NCBI GenBank assembly: GCA_008694505.1
Contig: VZDJ01007747.1
Span: 30,856,574 to 30,920,573 of the forward strand
Source: Cyanoderma ruficeps
Taxonomy: Eukaryota > Chordata > Aves > Passeriformes > Timaliidae
Direction of reading: 5' to 3'
Length of the DNA: 64,000 bases
This document shows positions 36,880 to 49,897 of the stretch, in pieces. A program made the translations under genes and the position numbers. Within the stretch, counting starts at the first letter, position 1. Each line of letters begins with the position of its first letter. The notes under the pieces were generated by a model. The model was given only the letters and a program-made list of their open reading frames with translations, did no database searches and was not told the DNA's origin.

Positions 36880-37596
36880 TAGTCACTGCAGTTCTTCTCT
36901 GCACAGCCTCCAAAGCAGCAAATGGAGCTTCCACATGGTGCCTGTAGCTCTTCTTCCCACACCCAATAAGTCCTGCCATTTCATGTGTAGATTTCTTCTT
37001 TCCCCTCAAGAGTAAGTCCCTAATTTCCAGTATGGAGTAATTTCCACCCATTTAGCTCAGCTGCTCCATGATGGTTCATGGGCTAGAACTACTGTTGAAT
37101 ATTTTTGATATTAGACTGCATTTAGCACCTGTGGGTTCTTGCAGCAGTAGTGATAGAATCCTTCCAAGTTTACTCATACTAAAACTATGTTTTCCAATAC
37201 TGAAACTCTTGTCTAACTACAGTAGGAAAAAATATTAAGAAGTTAATTTAGATACAGAAGTAAATATGTCTACATCTCATAAACATACAGAACAAGCAGA
37301 GAGAAAATGGTAATCTTTAAAGAATCTAAGAGACACCACTCAAGAACAAAGAGGTCTCAAATTTTATAATGTTACTCTTTCTAGCTGAGCACAACCTGCT
37401 ATATTGACAGCCTGCTGTAGTATACTGATTAAGTTATTAGTTTCACAGTTCCTAAAAGACCAGTTAAAAGACGTGAGTAAAGATTTTCTAAGTGTGGTTG
37501 TATCTATAGGAAAACAAAATACCATGCTGCTACTACAATTATAGACTGAAAACACTAAAATCTACTCTCAAAGTTAGCAGAATTACAGTAAGGAGG

Positions 37597-37609
37597 AAAA
37601 AAAAAAAAA
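37597..37609. repeat. Poly-A run, 13 bases
   Basis: Thirteen consecutive A residues follow GGAGG. No retroposed body or target duplication is recognisable around it. Confidence 0.85.
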
Positions 37610-38873
37610 GACGACAATCCCAAAAAGCCAGAGAATGGCATTTTATCCAAACACCTTTTCAGAAATTGCTGGTTTTTCCAGTAACCTGGAGCTATGCTCT
37701 GGGCAATATCGCAGGCAATAGACAACAAAATCACTTTGGGATTCCTACTGGCACAAAAGATGTTTTTGTAAGACAGGCTTTTGTTTTGAGAACTTAGCAG
37801 TATTTGATACAACAGCCATGAATCTCATTCTGTACCAAGATTGAATCTGCTCTGCTCCCCACATATCTTATTGTATTGCATCAATGAGGAATTGCCAGAC
37901 AGTTTCCAGCACGCTGACAGAGGGACAGCTGTGATGTATTTTTTTTTAATTAGTCTAACATTTTTAACTGCTTTTGTTTCTATTATACAGTTATTTGCTT
38001 AAATATGATTAGACTTTCCACGTGACTATGTAAACTTGGGGGTTAATAACCCAAACACACAATCCTTATTCTATCAAGTAAGATGGAAAGAAACAAGCAC
38101 ATCCTAAATCTAGTTATCTCTTTCATTTCACACAGTGCTTATAACTAGAGTAGGAAGTCTCAGAGCCCCTCTTCTCTCCTTCACATCCTAGAGAATTTTT
38201 ATTATTTCAGTCCAACTTGCTATCTTAAGTTTACAACTGGCCTAAAACCTTTTTGGAAAAGACACAATTGCTTTGGTTCTGTGAACTAATTAAAAATTTG
38301 GGTGCAGATGAAATGAAGCAGTACATGTAATTTATCCTTTAGTGCCAATCCTTCAAGTATTATTCACTCATTTTTTTAATAATTTTAGAACTCAATGAAC
38401 AGCATATGCAGTGTTCATAAAAGTTTAAGGGATGTATATAAATACATTTGTCAGTTACATCAGTAAAAGTCTAGTATTAAGAGGAATGGAGAAGGCTGGG
38501 GGTCAGGAAAAAGAGAAAGGCACAGGGTAAAGATGTTCCAAGGAAACCCAAGTATCCTGGGGTCTATGCCAGCATAGCATTACTCATAAAATCTCACAGA
38601 GCCAAGTCAGCACAGACATCCCAATACACAGGACAATGTATAATGTAATACTTAAATTATTATCTCAAAGTAGTGGCAGAGAGGGAACTGAAAACTATCA
38701 GGATAGCACACAAATTAAATCATCATGTAGCAACCATTTTTTTCCCCACAGATCTTTAGCTCATGATACTTGGACAACAGTGATGGCAATATTCAATCCC
38801 CAGCAAGAAAATACAATACCAGCCAATGTTTCACCTAGTATTACAGCAGACTGTTGGTATTCTTTGTATTAAG

Positions 38874-38916
38874 GAAATATCTACAACCAAGAAGATTGTA
38901 GAAATATCTACAACCA
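38874..38916. repeat. 16-bp direct repeat, period 27
   Basis: GAAATATCTACAACCA at 38874-38889 recurs exactly at 38901-38916. The 11-base spacer (AGAAGATTGTA) is not repeated. Confidence 0.9.
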
Positions 38917-41900
38917 TCTTAGCACTTCTCTTATACATAAATAACATGGTTTATAAACCAACTGAAAAGATTTAGCATACTAGCTACTCAAAAGAGTAAT
39001 TGGTTTAACATAACAGACAAGCAAGATTGTTTAGGTCACTTATTTGTGGACCAAACTAAATGATATAGATAAGCATGGGATTTGATTTATCCTGTTCACC
39101 AGCTTACTCAAGCTAATAATGACTGATTCACTCTGAAATGCTTATCAAATACAATTGATTTCTGCAATGTGAGCAAAGGAAACAGCATGATAAAAGGGAG
39201 CACATGCTAGGGAAAACCTAGGCATATGGAGCATCAGGTTTGTTTAGAATTGATCATATGGTATGTGAGATGAACCAGCACAGCATAATTTAAAGGCAAT
39301 GTGTTTCTCAGTCGTTTAACCTAAAGCAGAACCTAACAACTAGTTAGGCCTTTTCATCAGGTAACTGCTTTTGTGGATGACATTACCTCTTGGGTAGTGC
39401 AGTGTTTGTTTTTTTAGCCAGACAGTGGTGCATGCTACAAAGCTGCATTAAAGAGGTCATTGCTTTAGCATCAAAAAGGTCACAAAAAGCAACCACATTG
39501 ACTGTGATCCTCTTCTGAATCCCTAAGCACTCAACTGGTATGACTTGGGAGGTAAAGGAAAATGATTGGAAGGTTTTACTCAGTAGAGGGTTTCCAAGCA
39601 ACCTTGCACAGCTGAGCAACCTCAAGCAATGGGAACAATGGCTATCTTTGGCAAAGATCCATTAAAGGGAAGCCTGCAGCAACACCATTGTATTCCACCA
39701 CCAGTGGCTATAAATACAGGCTACATTAAGTAGGATAAGAAATAAAATAAAAACAAACCTGGAAATGGGGTAAGCAGAGGGCTGGGCAGACTGACTAATT
39801 TTTGCATCGCTTTAACTCCAATTTTTGCAGAATATAGTAAAAGGATTAAGAATCTTTGCTTAAAGCACTAAACTTTGTACTGTGATATTTCTAATACATT
39901 TGTTGTTCTGGTCTAGGCACAGTCCTGACATACAGCAAAGATAACAAGGTGCTGTAAGATTGCTAGTCACTCACAACTTGTAACCAGTTCAACCCCTTGA
40001 AGCTATAATTTAGATCCTTGCTGGGATAGTTTAAGGCAGGTCAAGCTTGGTCTTTTTCACATTCTTATCTCATGCTTACAGAGGATTTTCTCAAAATCTA
40101 AGAATTCCAGCCCACACATCTGAGTGAATTGGTGGTAGTTCTGAAGAGACACAACTTGGACGCCAGACAGCTACTCAGTGGCTTTAGACTTCAAATCACA
40201 AGACAGGAAGAAAACTAAGAATATAGTGAAATATTTTTATATTATTTCTTACAGCCATGTTTTTAATGAAACTGCTAAAAAAGCATTTTCCTTTGAACAC
40301 TGCATCCAAATGATTCATGTTATGTAGGGTGACCAGAAATGAAATCGTACAATTTTCTGCCATTAGCATTTATGATCCATTTGCATAAGCCTTAAAGCTT
40401 GTCTTTTTCTTTTTAAAAAGAAGCCCGATGTTTTAATTAAAGTGTTTGCAAAGGGAATTCAGTATGTACAGAAATTATTTAGTGGATTTCATTAAGTAAA
40501 TTAATCTGACTGGACTTCCTTTGAACTCTCACAGCTTCTGTACAACTGATTTTCTTTTCAGCAAATAAGCAACCATAATTAAAGTTTTTTTGAGCTTTGC
40601 AGAAACTCACAACCTTGTAATACCAAACAAATAACTGAAAATTCACAGTATGTTTGGTACTGCCATGAGTTACATACTTGGCACTAAACACCCTAATTTA
40701 TTTCTTAGAATGGCAATAGAATTACATTCCCAAGAATAAATCATCAAGTACATGTCTTATTTTCAGCAGATATTTTTGTGATACCTCTAACTTCAGCAGT
40801 AAAATACCTTGGGGAAAATAACACTTTCTGAAGGTAGAGATTTTAAAACTAAAGATATAACAGATTTGCCTTTGAAAATAAAATACTAGACTGATAGACT
40901 TGGAAAAGGAACAAATTACTCAAGTGCTGTGCAGTAAAAATTATCTATATATAAGTAGGCAAATTTACAGTTAGTCTTGTACCAGGAGGTGTTGAGCAGA
41001 ACTATTTAACATTCATACAGCCAAAACAAATAAATTAAGATGTACAATGCCGAATACTTACTCCTGTTGGCATACCACTTTTTGAAAGTTCAATACTGTG
41101 CTCTTAAAAACTCAAGACAGGAAAAAAAAATCAAGTAATTTTAGCAGCTGTTTCCTTATTTTTGTAAAATCAAAATAACAACACATCAAATATATCTTAG
41201 ATATTTAGAATTATGTTCATAAAGAACATTAATTTCTGATTAAGTTTCCCATTATGCAAACAAGTTTTTCTTATATGTATATATGTATAATACAAATTTA
41301 ATATAGTGAAGTTTTTCTATTTTTCCAAATAAAGGTAGACTATCTCCCTACCTTTCTGTTATCCTACTACAGCAGATGGTGATGATGCATAATCAGATTT
41401 CAGAGTCTCATTAAGATCAATTTCTGTATTTTCTACCATCATTTAACCACTTGGATTGTTTGCAAACTCTCTTCAAGATACAGATAAAAACTTTTGCATC
41501 AAGCTGTGCTCATTCGGTCACACACACGGAAAAGCTTTCCACCAACTGAAATCATTGCATAGACAGTTACTAAGTTATTACACTTGAAATGTCACTTGCA
41601 TAAGTTTGCACAGGTACAGAATCTTTAGTCTAAACTTAGGATACGGGGCTTTTTTTAGTGTCTTTCATCAGTGTAAATGGTTATTTCACACTTGGATTTT
41701 TCCCCCGCTTTGTACTCTTACCATCTAATCAGCCCAGGACCCAGATTAGGACTGTCAGGTTGCATCAGGAGTTTACAGTGAGTGCTCACTAGACTGCCTT
41801 TAATCCTCCAAGGTTTACTCAAATGTCACAACCATCTGGAGGAAAAGGCGACTCCTCACTGGGTCCTGCTGACCACTAATTATTTGTAAGGAGAAACAAA

Positions 41901-44900
41901 AGACAACAGAAAGCAAAATGCTAAGTATTTTCTCCCCTCCCTGTCAAACACACCTGCAGAAGTACTTTTGATATCACCAGAAAAATCAGTAATAACTTCA
42001 CAACTTCATTTCAACTTCTAAAACTTATCAGATGGCTAAGGTAATTTCGTTATCATAGGTCCTTAGGAGCAAATACTGCAATATAATGTCAATGAGAAAT
42101 TTTCCTATGAGTTTGTAATCAATTTTAAAATAAATGTTTGAATTAACCTTCTTTGGACTTGAGTTCCATTACATCAAACACACTAGTTACATTCCATATT
42201 TGGAAAAATGTATAGATTCTTTACTCCAGTTTTTTTAATTTTTATTTGTAATGCAGAGATGCTCATAAAATCCCTGTGATGAACTTAAAATTACATAAGT
42301 ATATGTTAAGTAGTGAGAAAAATCATCTTGCCTTAATCAAATTACAGTAATATAATGGCAGCTTTACCACAGTTTTTATTAGAAATCTGGCATAGAATAA
42401 AAATATATGGCATTATAGCTTTGCTCAAAGATTTTACTTCAGAGCAATGAGGAGGAGGTTGTACACTCAATGCAAGCTTTTGCTCATTGTAAAAAAGAAG
42501 TCTCTGTGTGTCTAGTTTTAATTTTGAGAAGACGCATTCCTAATCCTCTTCTCCAATGAAAGCCACTACCTAATAGCCTGGACAAGACCAGGAAGGCAGC
42601 TGCATGCCCATCTTTAAATAGCTGTATTTGCCACTGTATTTACTTCCCATGCACCACCTAGAAGAGCTTACCTGTGTTTACCATTAGTCATCCATTTAAA
42701 AATTAAGAAAACCAGGAAAGAAATAGATATTGTAGGTACTTTAGCTCCACATCTTCTGAACTTGTCAAAATGGCATTCCTGTCCTTACTTTCTGCTTCTT
42801 CTCTGCATAGTATTTCAGTCAAAAAGTTAAGGGGATGTGAAAACATGTAACAGAAGTGTGGAGCTTCCCACAGCTATCATCTAAACAGAAAGAGCTTTTT
42901 ACAATTAACAAGGCACAGTCCAGATTTAGCCTGATCAGTCTAATGAATTACTTTAAAAAAATTCAGAAGTAAAAGCTTTAATTCTTGCACAGGGTTGATC
43001 GACAGCATCTTTGACCATTGATTTTCTGTAAGCTCACTTTCATAATTGCACACTTTCATGTTTTGCAAGCTGTAGGCTCTACTTGAAAATTATTTCTGAT
43101 ACTTCATGATGAACAGTCCTTATGTGCTGTGTAGGGCAGAAAGCTCTATTCCTTTTCTTGCAGATACATGACATGTTCAGTTCTCATTATAAAAGAAAAC
43201 ATGACATTTTCATTTTTGTCCATAGTCGATTACTTTATTTACTCATAAGGAAATACTACCTTCAGCACTTGAATTAATCATTAAAGCCAAAAAATGTTTT
43301 GTTGTAAGGAACATAAAAATGTCAGCTGAATTCAAAACAAGAAAAACAAGCCTAATGTCTTCAGTGCTTTGCTTTGAACCGAATATGGCAAGATGACAAT
43401 TCTATCCTTAGATCCTTCAAAATAAATAGAGCAGACGTTTACTTTGAGTTCTAAATCCTATTTTGCAAATATCAGTTTTATTTATATTCCTTATTCCTTT
43501 CCCAGGAGAGAATTGCAGTCTTCACTCCCTTGCCTTATACCTTCCTACCAAACATCAGGCAGCCAACTCAACCTTAGGAGTAAGACATGCTAGGTCATCA
43601 AAATAATTCAGAAATCTAAAGCTCTACAAATGCATAAAATAAGTCTCTCTCTGAACTGTTTATAGAAGAGAAAACAATTTTTCTTGTGAAAAGCTTCTTT
43701 CCTGCTGCTCTGCTTCTTGTACCTGACACCACGTGCCATTGGTTTATGGAAGGTACTTATGGCCAGTCAAAACTCAGAGCCAAGTGGAGAGAATTAATAG
43801 AGACTTACCTCTCAAAGTTACTTTCTAATATTGAATAAGTGTTTTGAAAGGATAACACAGTTCTCAGAACCCAATAAAGATATTAGATGTTATCAGGAAG
43901 CTTCTAAATAACTGTAAAACACAGAAATGGTTTAAGCTTATAATTTGTGGGAACTATTTATCTAAGGAACAGAAAAATTTCTTTTCCTAATTCATCATAT
44001 TTGTATAACACAAAATCTTTAGGCACAATAGCTACAACTCATTTTACATACCAACAAAATCACATACCCCTTTTAAACTTTTACCTAGTACAGTTGTGAC
44101 TATCTCTAGGAACAGAAAAGAAATATGCATTAAATTACCCTTAATCCGCTGAACACATAAATGCAATATGGAGGGGGAAAAAAAAGAGTCTTTCTCCTAG
44201 CACACATGTTCAGCACAGCAAGAGCAAAACAATCTACAGTAATGTATTTTTCAGATTTGTGAACTCACAGTAAGTACCAATCACTATGACACACAAATTC
44301 AATCAAGCACCAAAAGCTGGAAAGAAATTGATAAAGAACAAGCAAATAAAAATCTCACACAGCTATCACTCATAGACACCTGTGCTGTGCCAGCAGCAAT
44401 GGAGAGACCAGTCAGCAAACATAGGCAGATGCTATATCCTTTAGATTTTGCACAAAAATATTAAAGATACAAGCAATACAAAAGCAATAGCACAACATGA
44501 TAGATATTACTGTGATGTTCTCAAAGTAACGTTCCCTGTAGTAACATTCAGAAACTTCTTGAATAGCTGTATCAACATAGACAGTTATTAATTATTTTCT
44601 CCAAAACCTATTGAGAGTAATATCACTATTAAGATGTGCTATAACCCATTTCTGTCTTTTTATAGACAGAAATTAAATCAAAAGTGATTTAGTAGAAAGG
44701 CGCTTCGCATAGATAATACAAACATTGATTACAGAGCTCTCAGGGCAAAGTCAGTATCTGCTTCACTGGTGCTTTACCAGAACAAGGCAAGGCTTTGGGC
44801 TACTTCTGTGTGACAGGGTTCAGGTGACAGTGAAGCCTCATCTCAGATTTCTAGTCATTCATTCATGCACTGAGCCTACAAACAGGCAATTAGAACACAA

Positions 44901-46845
44901 AAACCTCATCCTACATCATGTCCAAATTGTGATGCTTCACTACCAACTTAGGTGCTTGCCAGAAGGGTCACGTTGAAAGATAAGAGTTGTTTGCAGTCAC
45001 TAAAAAGAAAACTAAAAGCAACAAATATTGCAGTTATTTTTCACAGGATAAATGACGTGTTCTGTCTTAAAGCAAATTTAAAATTTCAAAACAGAGAGAT
45101 GGGACAGCTGAAACACAGACTGACCTTGTCTGTAGAAATCATAAAGGAAGACTGCCAGGGAGCTATTAATACAGTTCAATAAGATTAAAGAGTATGCTTT
45201 TCAACCAGTCTCCATTTAGAAATAAGCAGTCATAGTAAATGAAATGATAGGATGCTTTAAAGCACAAATAATGGTTAAGGCCTCAAGTAATGAAAGTTTG
45301 TTCTATATGCTACATTGATAAAGAATGTGCACTTCACAAATGTACCAACAACAGGAGGGAGGATTATTGCTCAAAATCTCCATGGCCTGAACAGAAAAAG
45401 ACATAGCAATCAAGAAATTTAAAGACATGTACTAAATCCTCAAGAAACACTGCTGGGTGCAGAAGAGGGGAGTCAATTTAATTTCTTAATACAATTTAAG
45501 AAGATTTATAATAGTTCCTTGAACAGTTGACTGGCAGGCATGCACTGTTCCTACCATACTTTATGATAATATAATTCAACTTTCAAAATCTGTTCCAGTC
45601 ATTGCATTTACCAACATGTTTATACTGCAAATTTCTTGCATTTCTTAGCTTCACCAGTTGTTTTTTGAACTACTTATTTGCTTAATTTCTTGAGCATAAA
45701 CTGTAAATATATTATTAGGCTTTCATTTCTCTGTACACTGAAAGCACTTGATAAAAGCTCAAAAGAGTGTTCACACATTTTAATGTTAAAAAGAATTAAT
45801 GCACAATACTGAACTGTATTTTTATAAAATACTTCATGTTAGAAATGTTCAAACATTTTGATCATGTATCCTGTTAATTCTGAAAAAGAAATAATTGCAG
45901 ATTTTTATCTTTTGGTAATCCACACTGGTACAAATTAAGTCATTTTAAACATAGTATTTCCATATGAATGGCATAATTAGAAATTTGTATAAACCTCTTG
46001 AAAAGACACAGATCAACAGTCATGGTCACATCATCCATCAGATTGAGATTACTACACCATGAATATTTTTATATCTGTTTAGTCACCAGATTTATCACAC
46101 AATTTATCAGCTTCTTCAGGTGTAAAACAAATCCTTTAATCATGTTAGTCCCAACAACATGCAGTGCTCCCCCCCAGGTGTCTAACCTCCTATATAGTGA
46201 GCAAATATCAAACACACCAAGTACTATGTACTACAATCAACTGCTCAAAGAAAGCAAGTTAGGAATTGAAAATTCTCATATCTTTTCCACACTACAATGA
46301 AAAAAAGGAAGTCACTAGCACAGACTTAATGTTACCCTGCAAAATGAAAACACACTGAGAGACTTCTTAAAATAGGTTCTATAGACATTTCCTATTTCCA
46401 TCCAATTTATATGTAAGATAAATGTGCATAATGTGTAAATGTTTTTTTAAGAAGATTTCTTTTTTAAAAAAAAAGTTTAAAATGCTTACAAAAAGAGGTT
46501 GGTCATCTAAAAAAAAGTTCAAGAACACCATACAAAAAGATTCAAGACTACTTGTTCAGCCATTGAAGAGATGTCAGCTGGAGATATTTTGGAGAAAAAA
46601 AAAATTCCATTCTAAGTTTCTCCCAGGAAGAGTTGTCTGTTCCTCAATAGATGTTAGCAGCATGCACTGTCAGTCATCTCTACTTTGAAATTGAAAGACA
46701 GCTGAGAAATAAAGGAAGAGCTTATATAAGTTTTCTTTATTTCAGCTTTTTAGTGTAAGCTAATTCATATTACTTATATGTATGTTTTCATTTATCAAAG
46801 ATTTCAGATGTGGGGAAGAAAAACCTTATGGTCTAGGTAAGACAG

Positions 46846-47630
46846 TGGGGTTGTTAGACCCTGGCTGGATACCAGAGCCACTCTATCATTTCCCTCCTCA
46901 GGTGCGCAGGAGAGAGGAAATACAACAGGCTCATGGGTTGAGGTAAGGGTAGGGGAGATCAATCACCAGTTACTGTCATGGGCAAAACAGACTTGACTTT
47001 GGGAAATCAGTTTAATTTATTACCAATCCAATGAGAGGAAGATAATGACAAATCAAATGAAATCAAACATTTTCCTCCAATTCCTCTATTATCCACAGGC
47101 TGAATTTTACTCTGAAATTCTATTCTTCCTCTCCCTCAATAGCACAGGGGGATAGGGCATAGGGGCTGGGGTCAGTCCATCATATGTTGTCTCTCCTGCT
47201 GCTTTTCTACGCATTCAGAGCACTCCTTCCCCTTCTCCAGCACAGGATCCCTCTTATGGAAACAGTACTTCATTAACTTGTCCAGCCTGAGTCCTTTGCA
47301 TGGACTGCAGCTCTTCATGAACAGCTCCAGTGGGAGTCCTTCAGGAACAATGTGGGTCCCCCAAAGGGGTCTCAAGGTCTGCCACCAAACCTGCTCCAGA
47401 GTGGGTTTCTCTCTCCACAGAGTCACAGGCCCTGCCAGGAGCCTGCTCTAGCACAGGTTTCTCCCAGGACACTGATGGGCTTGGCCCTGGCCAGAGGCAG
47501 GTCCATCTTGGCCAGTCTGGCACTGGCTCTACCAGACATGGCAGAAGCTTCTGGCAGCTTCTAGCAGAAGCCACCCCAGCAGCCCCCTTATCCTCTCACT
47601 ACCAAAACCTGTCCACACAAACCCCATACA
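46846..47630 (-). mobile_element. ERV LTR, second type, minus strand, internally deleted
   Basis: About 785 bases match, by eye, an LTR type that I know from passerine and other neoavian genomes. In LTR sense (minus) it starts TGTATGGGGTTTGTGTGGAC and continues through GGTGGCTTCTG, the GCTGCCAGAAGCTTC block and a GCCAAGATGGACCTGCC region. It ends in GGTCTAACAACCCCA. In the sense strand the usual sequence around the TATA box is missing, and the text jumps from the GGGCCAAGCCC part of U3 straight to the repeat-bearing section. Between about 47230 and 47465 it holds a degenerate internal tandem array whose units centre on CTGCTCCAG and GGGTCC words. I found no convincing target duplication at the ends. 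No gag, pol or env sequence adjoins it, so it is a solo, degraded LTR. Confidence 0.82.
47230..47465. repeat. Degenerate tandem array inside the LTR
   Basis: Blocks such as CTGCAGCTCTTCATGAACAG, CCTGCTCCAGAGTGGG and CACAGGCCCTGCCAGGAGCC recur in altered form at irregular spacings of roughly 40-50 bases. Each carries a CTCCAG or CTCTAG word followed by a G-rich word. Internal arrays of this kind are part of this LTR type as I know it, here shortened by deletion. Confidence 0.6.
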
Positions 47631-48984
47631 GATGAAACTGCCATCCAACAACTCCAAATGATATTTATCCATCACCAGACTATCAGGAATTACTTCTGAT
47701 GTGCAGTGGGAACCAAACAGAGGAAGAGATGATTTATTTTATCATTTTTGAGCCTGTTATAAATCTGTGGATTAAGGGATATATAAATATATATATGTTA
47801 AAATGTCTTTGCTTCAAAATGCAGTTTGGCTCACTGAATTCATGTGTCTGTGAAAAGCTTCTTTTGTAATGTAGTGTGCATCTTTACACAAAATTTCATC
47901 TATTTTCTAGTAAAATAGAACTTTCACAGAACAGAAGAACACCCTTCAAAAAGTAAAATGCAAAGATCTACAGAAAAAATGGGTTTAGCTTCATGCAAAG
48001 AAAGGAGATATGTTTTCTTTAGGTATGGTAAACAAGAAGTGAATTCTGATTCCTTTAAATTGCTTCTACTGACTGTTAAATCATTGTGTTTGGGCTTTTT
48101 TTTGATCTCTAACCATTACTTTATTGCAACAACAACAGCAAGTAATGGATTCACTAATGTTACCTCCTTCTGGAATCACTTCACAGGTGTTAAATTCCTT
48201 GCACATTTTGATTTCAGGAAAGAGAGACCGACAGCACAGAGCAAACTAGCCAAAAGACACATTATGCTGGACTAAAATTAAGACAGCCCAGATGGGTAAA
48301 CACTATCAACACAAAAGACTACAACAGGTACTCATAAATCATCCAACAGAAACCACATATTGGTTAGAAAAGGGAAAAGGAACAGAATATGACACAGTTG
48401 GTTTTGATTAAAATGGAAAAAAGGCTGAAAACTCTGGTGGTTCAACACACAGGCATAATTTCAGAAATCTATGTGACATCAGCTGCTATAAACCATAATG
48501 GTTGCCCAGAGAGTATCGGATTCCACTAGGACCTTCATTTTTATTTTTAGACTATTACAATACAAAAAGGGCCCAATTTTTGCAACAACAATCAGCAAAC
48601 CTTTATTTTATGGCAGCATGGCAGAAAGAAACAATATGCCTTCTCTAAATATAATTACTAACTCTGTCAAGTTAATACAATCAGTAGTGTTCCGCTAGAT
48701 TAAACTTTCAGCTGGATGAAAACAGCTCATTCTATCCACTTGCTATTCTACTGAAGTTAATTCCTGTCTAAATAAAGAACAACAAATACTGAGACCACTT
48801 CCTATTTTCCAAACTCGTGCAAAGAATTATATTAAAATACGAAGAAATTTGAACAAAGGAGGTAATAACCAATTGGAGAAAAGTTCACAGTGATAAATCT
48901 GAAAGTAAATAATGAATTATAATTGGTAATGTAGTGTTGGGGTAAGTTAAAGATCTGAAAGTAGGAAAAAATATGCAAGATGGA
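47631..48984. other. Unique non-coding sequence between LTR and CR1
   Basis: No gene or transposon is recognisable. A short TA-rich tract lies near 47780-47800. The open frame at 47958-48275 (105 codons) shows no domain. Confidence 0.55.
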
Positions 48985-49897
48985 TAAAAAGACCAGTGAT
49001 AAGTGGCATCCTTCAAGGTTCTGTCTTGGAAGCAGCATCCTCAGAAAGTTTACAGACGACCTGAAGCTGAGCAGTGCAATTAATACAATGGAAGGACAGG
49101 ATGCCACCCAGAGGGACCTGGGAAAACTTGAGAAGGGGGTCTGTTAGAGTCTCATGAAGTTCAACAAGTCCGGTTGCAATGTGCTGCAGCCCCGGTCACA
49201 GCACTCCCAGACACGGCTACAGACTGAGAGAAATAGTCATTGGCAGCAGCCCTGTGGAGAAGGGCATGGGGATTCTGGCAGATGAAAAACTGGACATGGA
49301 CCAGCTTGTGTGTGCTTGCAGCCCAGAAGGCCAACTGCATCCTGGGCTGCATCAAAATCAGTGCAGCCTGCAGGTCGAGAGAGGGGATTCTCCATCCTGG
49401 TGAGACCCCACCTGGAGAGCTGCATCCAGTTCTGGGGTCCTCAGCATGGAAAGGACATGGACTTATTGGATCAAGTCCAGAGCAAGGCATGAAGATAATC
49501 AAAGAGATGGTGCATCCCTCCTATGGAGAGATGGGCTGAGAGGGTTGGGGCTTTTCAGGCTGGAGGAGAGAATAAAGACCTCATTGCAACCTTTTTAGTA
49601 CTTGAAAAGAGCTTATAAAAAAGAGGGAGACTGACATTTCACATGGGAACACAGTGTTAGGAAAAGGATAGAGAGGAGAGATTTAGATTAGATAATAGGA
49701 ACAAATACTTTCCTGTGACAGTGGTGAGGTACCGGACAGGGTGCCCAGAGAAGTTGTGGATACCCTGTCCCTGAAAATGTTCAAGGCCTGGCTGGACAGG
49801 GCTTTGAACAATCTGATCTAGTGAAAGACATCCCTCCTGTGGCAGGAGAGATAAACCTAGATCATCATTCACTTTCCTAGCAAATAACTCTATGATT
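48985..49897 (+). mobile_element. CR1 LINE, plus strand, RT end through 3' tail
   Basis: This is a 5'-truncated CR1 of about 0.9 kb and the longest LINE piece in the window. It starts in the reverse-transcriptase domain: SGILQGSVL can be read at 49001-49027, then after an internal deletion FTDDLKLSS at 49049-49075. The latter is the RT catalytic motif with both aspartates kept and Ala replaced by Thr. Further on, in another frame, comes AAQKANCILGCIK near 49320, followed by the GACCCCACCTGGAGAGCTGC and CATCCAGTTCTGGGGTCCTC blocks. The 3' region follows: GTGCCCAGAGAAGTTGTGG, TTCAAGGCCTGGCTGGACAG, and a decayed tail ending CTCTATGATTT. Stops and frameshifts make it non-functional. Confidence 0.9.

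Larger units (their letters stand above)
32598..46845. other. Unique A/T-rich non-coding sequence
   Basis: This is the longest stretch without a recognisable element, about 14 kb. I see no gene, no RNA gene and no clear transposon. Contents worth noting are a perfect hairpin at 34331-34357, short tandem repeats at 35644-35663, 36841-36879 and 38874-38916, an A-rich tract at 36216-36298 and a 13-base poly-A run at 37597-37609. Open frames stay at or below about 100 codons. Confidence 0.55.

Noticed and set aside
47172..47635. Open frames of 70-101 codons rich in Gly, Pro and Ser
   Set aside because: They fall within the GC-rich LTR at 46846-47630, whose internal repeats create protein-like composition in several frames at once.
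49161..49539. Cluster of overlapping open frames of 60-113 codons on both strands
   Set aside because: They lie inside the CR1 element at 48985-49897. The readable peptide is decayed CR1 ORF2 and the opposite-strand frames are artefacts.
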